Part shown: in pieces, positions 57,859 to 64,000 of the stretch
Layout of the letters: each line of letters opens with the position of its first letter
Position numbering within the stretch: position 1 is the stretch's first letter
From: Pseudomonadota bacterium
GTDB lineage: Bacteria; Pseudomonadota; Gammaproteobacteria; Burkholderiales; Thiobacillaceae
Reading direction: 5' to 3'
DNA: 64,000 nucleotides
Assembly: GCA_021802555.1 (NCBI GenBank)
Contig: JAJZRU010000012.1
Location: 18,969 to 82,968, forward strand
The notes under the pieces: generated by a model
Database searches by the model: none
Seen by the model: only the letters and a program-made list of their open reading frames with translations
Told to the model about the DNA's origin: nothing
Made by a program: the position numbers and the translations under genes

Positions 57859-58305
57859 ATGAGCGAGTACCAGGGCTGCGAACTGCCGGACGATCTCTAC
57901 TATGACCTGGACTATGTCTGGGTGCGCCCGGAGGGGGACGGCCTGTTCACCATAGGCGTGACCGATCCGGCGCAGACCATGTCCGGTCGCGTGCAGAAGG
58001 CGCGCATCAAGAAGCTGGACGTGCATCTCGAAGCGCGGCGCCACGTCGCCACGCTGGAAAGCGGCAAATGGGCGGGCGGCGTGCCGGTGCCCTTCGACTG
58101 CATGGTGGTGGCGCGCAATGAGGCGCTCCTGGAGGATCCCCATCTGATCAACGTCGCACCTTACAGCGATGCCTGGATCGCGCGCCTGCGCCCCGACGAT
58201 CCCGCGCACGCCCTGGAGCGCCTGAGCACGGGCGCCGCTGCCCTGGATGCCCTCAAGCGCTGGATAGACCGCTACCAGGTGCAGTGCCTGCGCTGCTCGG
58301 ACTGA
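57859..58305 (+). CDS. GcvH/LbpA-like lipoyl-carrier protein
   Basis: 148-residue lipoyl-domain protein. The lipoylation site is Lys70 in ATLESGKWAGGVPVP. The ESGKW-(V/A)-G form with N-terminal CELPDDLYYD and VWVRPEGDGLF is that of LbpA, the lipoate carrier of the sulfur-oxidising heterodisulfide reductase-like (sHdr) system, rather than of glycine cleavage GcvH (ESVKAAS). A C-terminal extension ends in CLRC, an unusual added thiol pair. No gcvT, gcvP, hdr or lipoate ligase gene is in the window. Its partners therefore lie elsewhere or differ. Confidence 0.75.
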   Translation: MSEYQGCELPDDLYYDLDYVWVRPEGDGLFTIGVTDPAQTMSGRVQKARIKKLDVHLEARRHVATLESGKWAGGVPVPFDCMVVARNEALLEDPHLINVAPYSDAWIARLRPDDPAHALERLSTGAAALDALKRWIDRYQVQCLRCSD

Positions 58306-58309
58306 GGCG

Positions 58310-59077
58310 CTAAGCCGCGCGCGCCCACCACAGGCCCGTGTGTACGGTAAAGGAACCGTCCGCCTCGATGGCCAGGGCTTCCCGCACCTCGGCCGGCGTT
58401 TCTGTCTGCATCTGCCGGATCATGGCCACGCTCTGCGCCGGGGTGCGCATGCGCCCAACCCAATCGGCGAATTCCAGGCGCGTGGGCCAGCGCGCGTGCT
58501 CCAGCAACTCGAAGCCGGACGCAGCCAGCAGGGCCTGCCATTCCCGGTGCGAGCGGTCGCGCACATGGGAGCGGTCGCGCAGCAGTTCCATGGCCTGCAG
58601 ATGGGTGTCCGCCAAGGCATCTTCGGGCGCCTCGATGTCGATGATCAGGGCATGGCCGCCCGGCCGCACCACCCGCCGCATCTGCGCCAGAGCGGTATCC
58701 AGGCGCGTCCAGTGGTGGGCGCTGTAGCGGCTGGCGACGAGGTCGAAGCCGGCGTCGGCAAAGGGCAGCGCTTCGGCTGCGGCGCGCCGGGTCTCGATGG
58801 CCGCGAGTCCGCGCTCGATCGCGGCGCTTTGCACCGTCGCCAGCATGCTCTCGGAAGCATCCAGCGCGACGACGCGCCCCAGCGCCGGCGCCAAGGCAAA
58901 GCTCAGATGGCCCGCCCCGCATCCCACATCCAGGGCCTGGCCGGTGCGCGGCAGGGCGGCTTCGACCCATTGCCGGGCGCGCTGCAAATCCGGGCCGCGG
59001 GCGTGGACGGCGCTGTGCAAATAGGCCGTGGCCAGTGGGTCGAACTGATCGTGTACCGTTTGCTGGTGGCTGCTCAT
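58310..59077 (-). CDS. Class I SAM-dependent methyltransferase
   Basis: 255-residue methyltransferase of the UbiE/Methyltransf_11 type. Motif I is LDVGCGAGHLSFALAP (near residue 49), followed by ALDASESML (acidic Asp at motif II) and FDLVASRYSAHHW. The C-terminal half is the variable substrate region. Convergent with the LbpA-like gene (4 bases). Substrate unknown; it is not in a quinone or cobalamin cluster. Confidence 0.85.
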   Translation of the reverse strand: MSSHQQTVHDQFDPLATAYLHSAVHARGPDLQRARQWVEAALPRTGQALDVGCGAGHLSFALAPALGRVVALDASESMLATVQSAAIERGLAAIETRRAAAEALPFADAGFDLVASRYSAHHWTRLDTALAQMRRVVRPGGHALIIDIEAPEDALADTHLQAMELLRDRSHVRDRSHREWQALLAASGFELLEHARWPTRLEFADWVGRMRTPAQSVAMIRQMQTETPAEVREALAIEADGSFTVHTGLWWARAA

Positions 59078-59100
59078 GGCTGCTATCTCCGGGTTTGATG

Positions 59101-59288
59101 TAAAACAACGCGCAGCGTTGGCGCGCCCCCTCGCCCACGGGGAGAGGGCTGGAGGCGAGCCGGAAAATTCGCGGAATATGTTCCGCGCCCGGCGAGCGGC
59201 GCCGGCTTGCCCGCAGAAGCGCGCCTTGCACGGGCGGGAAACGGACAGGGCAGTCAGCGCGTTTCATGATTTGGAGCGGCGGTTCGCC
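59101..59288. repeat. Dispersed intergenic repeat, copy 2
   Basis: Same element as at 32244-32355, including the left AAACAACGCGCAGCGTT, the CCCTCGCC hairpin and the right GCGTTTCATGATTTGGAGCG to TTCGCC end. About 84 extra bases (59160-59242 region) are inserted in the middle. Both copies end at the same TTCGCC; here that end touches the attC-like site of the next feature. Confidence 0.75.
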
Positions 59289-59358
59289 CTATCGTTTGAA
59301 TTCAGTGGACTGGCAAAAAGCGTAGCTTTTTGCCAGTCCACTGAATGATGTGTTAGCC
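59286..59358 (-). other. attC-like recombination site of a gene cassette
   Basis: Read on the minus strand: GGCTAAC (59358-59352) that includes the PNPOx gene stop codon, ACATC, then a perfect 22-bp stem (59300-59321 with 59325-59346) around a three-base loop, TCAAAC, and GATAGGGC as a degenerate R' box. Layout, the stop codon inside the first box, and the ATTCA...TGAAT stem ends closely recall attC of aadA-type cassettes. The core GTTRRRY at the R' side is decayed (GATAGGG). Confidence 0.65.
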
Positions 59359-59904
59359 GCTTTTTGCAACGATGTGAGTAGGAATGCCGTCAATGCTCAT
59401 TTGGTTTTTTTCCTCCCAGTAGTGTTTCAAACCTTCGTCCCCTTTCTTTTTGGCCCAGTCAGAGAGGAGTTCTCGATCACCAGCATAGGAGAAATAGGGG
59501 ACGGCCATTCCGCAAGAGGTTTGCACGAGGTCAATTGTGACGTCGAAAATTTGCCGAGCGCCGGGCAATGGTTTAAACAAAGGAAACAGGTTGTTCCACT
59601 CGTGATCGCTCTTGTGAATGACCTTCGCTGAGCCGTAAAGCCGAAGAATTAACGGCTTTCCATCAAAGGCACAGAACATGATCGTCATTCGGGGGTCTTG
59701 CTGTACATGGGCGGATGTTTCATTGCCGCTACCGGTAACGTTTAGCCAAGCAACACGGGAGTTGCTCAGAACTCTCAATGAGTTCATGCCCTTTGGAGAG
59801 ATATTCACACGACTTCCTGCGGTAGCTGTTCCAACAAAGAAAATTTTCTGTTCAGTGATGAACCGGATATGGTTCTCGGACAGTTCGTTAAATCGCTTAC
59901 CCAT
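59353..59904 (-). CDS. Pyridoxamine 5'-phosphate oxidase-family (PNPOx-like) protein, cassette-borne
   Basis: 183-residue flavin-binding split-barrel protein. Family blocks are FFVGTATAGSRVNISPKGM, WLNVTGSGNETSAHVQ, PRMTIMFCAFDGKPLILRL and VQTSCGMAVPYF. It is a PNPOx-like protein of unknown substrate, full length, with intact frame. Base composition is clearly lower in G+C than the neighbours, a sign of transfer. The gene is bracketed by GTTAGCC 23 bases before its ATG (minus strand) and an attC-like hairpin right after its stop: the structure of an integron gene cassette. GGGGAG precedes the ATG. Confidence 0.88.
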   Translation of the reverse strand: MGKRFNELSENHIRFITEQKIFFVGTATAGSRVNISPKGMNSLRVLSNSRVAWLNVTGSGNETSAHVQQDPRMTIMFCAFDGKPLILRLYGSAKVIHKSDHEWNNLFPLFKPLPGARQIFDVTIDLVQTSCGMAVPYFSYAGDRELLSDWAKKKGDEGLKHYWEEKNQMSIDGIPTHIVAKSG

Positions 59905-59926
59905 TTTGCTCCCCGTGTTGTTGGAT

Positions 59927-59933
59927 GGCTAAC
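59927..59933 (-). other. Cassette 5' core site
   Basis: GTTAGCC on the minus strand, 23 bases before the PNPOx start codon; nearly GTTRRRY. With the attC-like site it delimits a unit of about 640 bases. No integrase gene is in the window, so this would be a solitary cassette (CALIN-like). Confidence 0.5.
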
Positions 59934-60022
59934 TATTAGATTCGCACCATAAACCTCGCATCATCCTGGTACAATATTTGTTTTTATCATGGTATAAATG
60001 CCAGGAGCCTCTTGGAGAGCAG

Positions 60023-60841
60023 ATGCCAAAAAACGCCCCCAAAACCGCTCCCGCACCCCATGCGCTCGGCCCATTCCTGCGCGCGCTGCGGGAGCGGCTG
60101 GCACCGGGAGACTTCGGCCTGGGCGGCGGGCGCCGCCGCACGCCGGGGCTGCGCCGCGAAGAGGCCGCGGCCCTGTGCGGCATCAGCCCGACCTGGTACA
60201 CCTGGATGGAGCAGGGGCGCACGACGGCGATTTCGGTGCGCGCGCTGGCGGGCATCGCGCTGGGGCTGCGCCTGGCGCCGGCCGAGCGGGCCTACTTGTT
60301 CCAGCTGGCCGGACGCACGGACCCGCAGGCGCCCGGCGCGGTTCAGGCCGATGCCGGCCAGTTCCACGAGCTGGTCAGGGCCATGCGCTCTCCCGCTTAT
60401 GTGCTCGGGCGGCATTGGGACGCGCTGGCCTGGAACGCCCCGGCCGCGGCCCTGTTCCGCGACTGGCTGGGACCGCGCGCGTCCCGACCCGGCATCGCAG
60501 CCGCGCCGCAGGAGCGCAATCTGCTGCGTTATGTTTTTCTCGACCCCGGCGCGCCGGCCTTTATCCTCGACTGGGAAGAGCGTGCCCGGCGTCTGGCCGC
60601 CGAGTATCGTGCCGACAGCGCGAACTGGCGCGGCGATGCCCAGCATCGCAAGCTGGTCGATGAGCTGTGCGGCGCCAGTCCCGCGTTCGCCGCAGCCTGG
60701 CGTTCGCAGCGCGTGCTGGCGCGGGAAGGCGGGACGCGCAGCTTCGACCATCCGCAGCGCGGCAGGTGCGACTACCGGCAGTTCACGCTGCGCCCCGCGC
60801 AGCAGCCAGAGGCGAAGCTCATCGTGCTGCATCCCTTGTAG
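60023..60841 (+). CDS. XRE-family regulator with MmyB-like ligand domain
   Basis: 272-residue regulator: helix-turn-helix (LRREEAAALCGISPTWYTWMEQGR, about residues 38-62) and a C-terminal MmyB-type PAS-like ligand domain (AYVLGRHWDALAWNAPAAALF, then LRYVFLDP). Members of this type often regulate an adjacent short-chain dehydrogenase or oxidoreductase; none is adjacent here. ATG at 60023 follows TTGGAGAGC. The AT-rich stretch just upstream (TATAAA at 59993) may be its promoter. Confidence 0.85.
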   Translation: MPKNAPKTAPAPHALGPFLRALRERLAPGDFGLGGGRRRTPGLRREEAAALCGISPTWYTWMEQGRTTAISVRALAGIALGLRLAPAERAYLFQLAGRTDPQAPGAVQADAGQFHELVRAMRSPAYVLGRHWDALAWNAPAAALFRDWLGPRASRPGIAAAPQERNLLRYVFLDPGAPAFILDWEERARRLAAEYRADSANWRGDAQHRKLVDELCGASPAFAAAWRSQRVLAREGGTRSFDHPQRGRCDYRQFTLRPAQQPEAKLIVLHPL

Positions 60842-61053
60842 GCGGCCCGCCGCGTTGGGAAAGTCAGGCGCTCGTGGCACCTCTGCTGCAACGCGGCCCG
60901 GTTTCCGTTCGATAATGTGAGCTTTATGCATCCCGACGACTGGCGCGCAAGCGCCGCAACGCCCCCCTGCAGCCTGCGCGGCGGCAGGTGCCGGAACCCA
61001 CCCATGAGCGTGTCACCGCAGCCGCGGCCTAGCAACCCAATCCCCTTTTGGTC

Positions 61054-61875
61054 ATGAACGCCGTACTCGACCGCCGCGGCGCGAAATGGGCGTCGGGGCT
61101 GCTCGCCCTCCTGGTGCATGCGCTGTTCTTTCTGGTGCTGGTGTTCGGCCTGTCCTGGCGCGTGGAAAAGCCTGCGCCGCCGGTGCAGGCGCAGTTGTGG
61201 ATGTCGCTGCCGCCGGTGGTGGGGTCCGTGCTCATGCCGCCGCACGCGGTGCCCGTGATGCCGTCGCCCCCGCCGCGCGCGGCCCGGCCCGCGCCCCGGC
61301 GGTCAGCGACGCCTGCACATTCGCCGGCGCCCGCGCAGCACGCTTCCGTTCCCAGTATGGCGGCGGCACCGACGCTGCGCGCGCCGTCCGTTCCCGGTGC
61401 GGCCATCCGCCTGCGCGCCGCGCCGCGGCAGATGCCGCACCGCGCCGAGATGCCCGCACCCGCGGCGCCACCGCGCCTGCCCGACTTGGCGACGCTCGGC
61501 TCCCAAGTCGAGACGGCCGCTGCCGAGGTGACCCGCCAGTCGGTCTTCCAGCAGATCCACAACCCCGACTCGCTGACCGCGCGCTACTATCTCGCGGCGC
61601 TGCTGCAAAGGATCCAGCACGTGGGCGACGTGATCTACACGGGCAAGGGCGTGGGCAGCGTGGCGGTGTATCTGATCGTGGGCGCTGACGGCAGCGTGCA
61701 GGCGCTGCAGATCGATGGCGTAAGCGGCGATCCCACCCTGCCGGATTTTGCGCGCGAAATCATCGACCGTTCGGCGCCCTTTCCGCCTTTTCCCGAGAAG
61801 CTGGCGCGGGAAAGCAGCCGGATCAAGCTGGAAGTGCGGATGCAATTCCTGGGCACGCACCAGGTGAATTTCTGA
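61054..61875 (+). CDS. TonB/TolA-like energy-transducing protein
   Basis: 273-residue protein with a cytosolic N-terminus, one membrane helix (about 14-35), a long Pro/Ala-rich periplasmic spacer (about 45-155) and a C-terminal TonB-type domain (GVGSVAVYLIVGADGSVQALQI...FPPFPEKL). It would couple the proton motive force to outer-membrane receptors. No exbB/exbD or TonB-dependent receptor is in the window, so its receptor is unknown. The 212 bases before it hold no supportable gene. Confidence 0.8.
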   Translation: MNAVLDRRGAKWASGLLALLVHALFFLVLVFGLSWRVEKPAPPVQAQLWMSLPPVVGSVLMPPHAVPVMPSPPPRAARPAPRRSATPAHSPAPAQHASVPSMAAAPTLRAPSVPGAAIRLRAAPRQMPHRAEMPAPAAPPRLPDLATLGSQVETAAAEVTRQSVFQQIHNPDSLTARYYLAALLQRIQHVGDVIYTGKGVGSVAVYLIVGADGSVQALQIDGVSGDPTLPDFAREIIDRSAPFPPFPEKLARESSRIKLEVRMQFLGTHQVNF

Positions 61876-61916
61876 GCCTGCCTGGGCGGCTTGCGCGTTC
61901 AGTCGAGGGTGTCGCC

Positions 61917-63827
61917 TCAGGCGTTTTTGCCATGGGCTTCCAACTGTTCCCAGCGCTCCAGCAATTGCAGCAATTCGTCCTCGATGGCGTCGAGCCGCGC
62001 GGCCAGGCGCGCGGCTTCCTGGGGCTCGGCGACGTGCAGCGCGGGATCCTGCAGGCGCTGCGTGATAGCGTGCTGCTCGCTTTCCAGGGCATCGATGCGC
62101 GCCGGCAGTTGTTCCAGCTCGCGCGCGTCTTTGTAGGACAGCTTGGCCGGGCGGCTGGCGTTGCGCGCGGGGGCGGGCGCGGCCGGCGCGGGCTTGGCCT
62201 GGGCGGCGGGCGCAGGGCGCTGGCGCAGCCAGTCCTCGTAGCCGCCGACATATTCGCGCCAGATTCCGTTGCCTTCCGCCACCAGGGTTTGGGTCGCTAC
62301 CTGGTCGAGTAGGGCGCGGTCGTGGCTCACCAGCAGCAGGGTGCCGGGGTAATCCTGCAGCAGCGCTTCCAGCAGTTCCAGGGTCTCCATGTCCAGGTCG
62401 TTGGTGGGTTCGTCCAGCACCAGCACGTTGGCGGGACGGGCGAACAGCCGCGCCAGCAGCAGGCGGTTGCGCTCCCCGCCGGAGAGCGATTTGACGGGCG
62501 CACGCGCGCGTGCCGGCGGGAACAGAAAATCTTCCAGGTAGGCGGTGACGTGCTTGCGCTCGCCGTTGATTTCCACAGTGTCGGAACCGGGAGAAATGAC
62601 GTCCGCCAGGCTTGCTTCCGGGTCGAGCTGGGTACGGAACTGGTCGAAATAGGCCACCGTGAGGCGCGTGCCCAGGCGCACCGTGCCGCTGTCCGGCTTC
62701 AGCTCGCCGAGGATGAGCTTGAGCAGGGTGGTCTTGCCCGCGCCATTGGGGCCGATGAGGCCGACGCGGTCGCCGCGCAGGATGCGGCAGGAAAGATCGT
62801 CCACCACTACGCGGTGTTGCGCGCCCGTGCCATAGGCCTTGCCGACCTGGACCAGTTCGGCCACCAGTTGGCCGCTTTTTTCTCCGCCATCGAGCACCAG
62901 CTTCACCTGTCCGGCGCGCTCACGCCGCGCCGCGCGCTCCAGGCGCAAGTGTTCCAGGCGGCGCACGCGGCCTTCGTTGCGCGTGCGGCGCGCTTCCACG
63001 CCTTTGCGTATCCACACTTCCTCCTGGGCGAGGAATTTGTCGAATTTGGCGTTCTGCTTCGCCTCCTCCGCCAGATCGTCCTCCTTGCGCCGGCGGTAGG
63101 CGGCAAAGTCGCCGGGGAAGCTCGTCAAACGACCGCGATCCAGCTCGACGATGCGCGTGGCGAGGCGCTCCAGAAAGCGGCGGTCGTGCGTGACGAACAG
63201 CACCGTCAGAGGCGCGGCGAGCAGCAGTTCCTCCAGCCATTCGATGGCGCCGATGTCCAGATGGTTGGTGGGCTCGTCCAGCAACAGCACCTGCGGTTCG
63301 GCGACCAGGGCGCGGGCCAGCGCCAGGCGTTTTTTCTGTCCGCCGGACAGCGTGGCCACGCGCGCCTCGGCATCCAGGCCGAAGCGTGTGACGGCGCGTT
63401 CCGCCTGGCTGGCCGCATTCCAGCCGCCCAGGGTTTCCAGGTCTGTTTGCAGCGCGTGCAGGCGCTCGAACAGCGCGGGCTGGGCGGCGGCTTCGGCGTG
63501 GGCGAGCTGCAGGGCGAGGGCGTGATGCTCGGCGAGCAGGCGCGTACTTGCCCCCAGGCCGGCGACGACGGCATCGTACACGCGTTCCTCGGGCGCGAAT
63601 TCGGGCTCCTGGGGCACATAGGCGAGCTTGAGCGCGGGGGCGCGCCACAGCTCGCCGTCGTCGAGCGCGCGCTCGCCCGCCAGGGCTGCCAGGAGCGAGG
63701 ATTTGCCCGAGCCGTTGCGGCCGATGAGGGCCACGCGCTCGCCGGCATCGAGCTGCAGGTCGGCATGATCCAGCAGCGGCACATGGCCATAGGCGAGGCA
63801 GGCATTCTTGACGGTGAGCAGGGGCAT
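61917..63827 (-). CDS. uup: ABC-F family ATPase Uup
   Basis: 636-residue soluble ABC-F protein with two ABC domains. Walker A motifs GRNGSGKSS (about residue 36) and GPNGAGKTT (about 360), signatures LSGGQKKRLAL and LSGGERNRLLL, Walker B LLLDEPTNHLD and LVLDEPTNDLD, and the interdomain linker of about residues 235-310. A C-terminal coiled-coil domain (about 560-636) separates Uup from EttA. ABC-F proteins act at the ribosome E-site; Uup also affects precise transposon excision in Escherichia coli. Confidence 0.93.
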   Translation of the reverse strand: MPLLTVKNACLAYGHVPLLDHADLQLDAGERVALIGRNGSGKSSLLAALAGERALDDGELWRAPALKLAYVPQEPEFAPEERVYDAVVAGLGASTRLLAEHHALALQLAHAEAAAQPALFERLHALQTDLETLGGWNAASQAERAVTRFGLDAEARVATLSGGQKKRLALARALVAEPQVLLLDEPTNHLDIGAIEWLEELLLAAPLTVLFVTHDRRFLERLATRIVELDRGRLTSFPGDFAAYRRRKEDDLAEEAKQNAKFDKFLAQEEVWIRKGVEARRTRNEGRVRRLEHLRLERAARRERAGQVKLVLDGGEKSGQLVAELVQVGKAYGTGAQHRVVVDDLSCRILRGDRVGLIGPNGAGKTTLLKLILGELKPDSGTVRLGTRLTVAYFDQFRTQLDPEASLADVISPGSDTVEINGERKHVTAYLEDFLFPPARARAPVKSLSGGERNRLLLARLFARPANVLVLDEPTNDLDMETLELLEALLQDYPGTLLLVSHDRALLDQVATQTLVAEGNGIWREYVGGYEDWLRQRPAPAAQAKPAPAAPAPARNASRPAKLSYKDARELEQLPARIDALESEQHAITQRLQDPALHVAEPQEAARLAARLDAIEDELLQLLERWEQLEAHGKNA

Positions 63828-63926
63828 GGCGCGGCGGGTGGGTCGGCTTGCGGGAGCGGGCTGGTATTATCCTCCGTATCGCGCGCGGCACGCCGCGGGC
63901 TTTTCCAGACAGAACGATTGCCGGCC

Positions 63927-64000
63927 ATGTCCCTGCAGCTTTCCACCTACGACCCCAAACTCGGCGGCCACAGCCTGTTCAAGGCGCTGGGCCATCCCCT
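63927..64000 (+). CDS. Unidentified protein, 5' fragment
   Basis: ATG at 63927 opens a frame to the window end, MSLQLSTYDPKLGGHSLFKALGHP. Its divergent position from uup (100 bases between starts) suggests a promoter in between. 24 residues are too few to name a family. Confidence 0.45.
   Translation, partial: MSLQLSTYDPKLGGHSLFKALGHP

Noticed and set aside
57859..58305. Calling the gene glycine-cleavage protein GcvH
   Set aside because: The lipoylation motif and N-terminus are of LbpA type, and no gcvT or gcvP is present.
60926..61057. 43-codon ORF ending in ATGA overlap with the TonB-like gene
   Set aside because: No clear ribosome-binding site and Pro/Arg-rich composition typical of random high-G+C frames; could be a leader peptide but unsupported.

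Overview
The window is about 64 kb of high-GC chromosome from a betaproteobacterium, most likely a facultatively anaerobic, nitrate-respiring one. The main evidence is the core order rlmN-pilF-rodZ-ispG-hisS-yfgM-bamB-der, a glnA-ntrBC block, the long form of PurC, a PEP-CTERM protein and a complete narK1K2GHJI / narXL region. Species cannot be fixed from the sequence alone.

Layout. 1-8.1 kb: housekeeping operon on the plus strand with coupled genes (rlmN is cut by the window edge). 8.1-13.0 kb: nitrogen control; glnA has an NtrC-type site and a sigma-54-type promoter, and ntrBC has its own sigma-54-type promoter. 13.1-16.7 kb: iron storage (bfd, bfr), a COG0523 GTPase, a duplicated STAS-domain protein and psiE. 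16.7-20.4 kb: heat-shock protease hslVU and purMN. 20.4-27.3 kb: perM, a two-component system and a four-gene set resembling the Bordetella lgm lipid A glucosamine locus. 27.4-32.4 kb: purC, EVE protein, argB (whose start lies in the end of a decayed RAYT transposase), a frameshifted PEP-CTERM gene and a dispersed repeat. 32.4-35.2 kb: mercury resistance merR/merTPA. 35.2-40.0 kb: an unusual NRAMP transporter behind a long structured leader, with small ORFs on both sides, then an OprB-like porin, a DUF4337 protein and a PAP2 phosphatase. 40.0-59.1 kb: nitrate respiration and a nitrosative-stress block: narK1K2GHJI plus an FAD oxidoreductase on the minus strand; narXL, a Dnr-like regulator, hemerythrins, DUF2249, a haem-copper/NnrS-like membrane protein and an LbpA-like lipoyl protein mostly on the plus strand. 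59.1-64 kb: a second copy of the dispersed repeat directly abutting what looks like a solitary integron gene cassette (PNPOx-family gene plus attC-like hairpin), then an XRE regulator, a TonB-like protein, Uup and the start of an unidentified gene.

How it fits together. NarX/NarL would sense nitrate/nitrite and act through a 7-2-7 NarL site upstream of narK1. A Dnr-type Crp/Fnr protein lies directly upstream of two TTGAT-N4-ATCAA-like sites that precede the hemerythrin genes, suggesting a linked low-oxygen/NO response. The most unusual items are the cassette at 59.3-59.9 kb, the NRAMP-related (probably Mg2+/Mn2+) transporter with its roughly 235-nt structured leader, the RAYT-argB junction, the lgm-like locus, and the lone LbpA-like protein. 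No tRNA, rRNA, CRISPR array or intact insertion sequence was seen.
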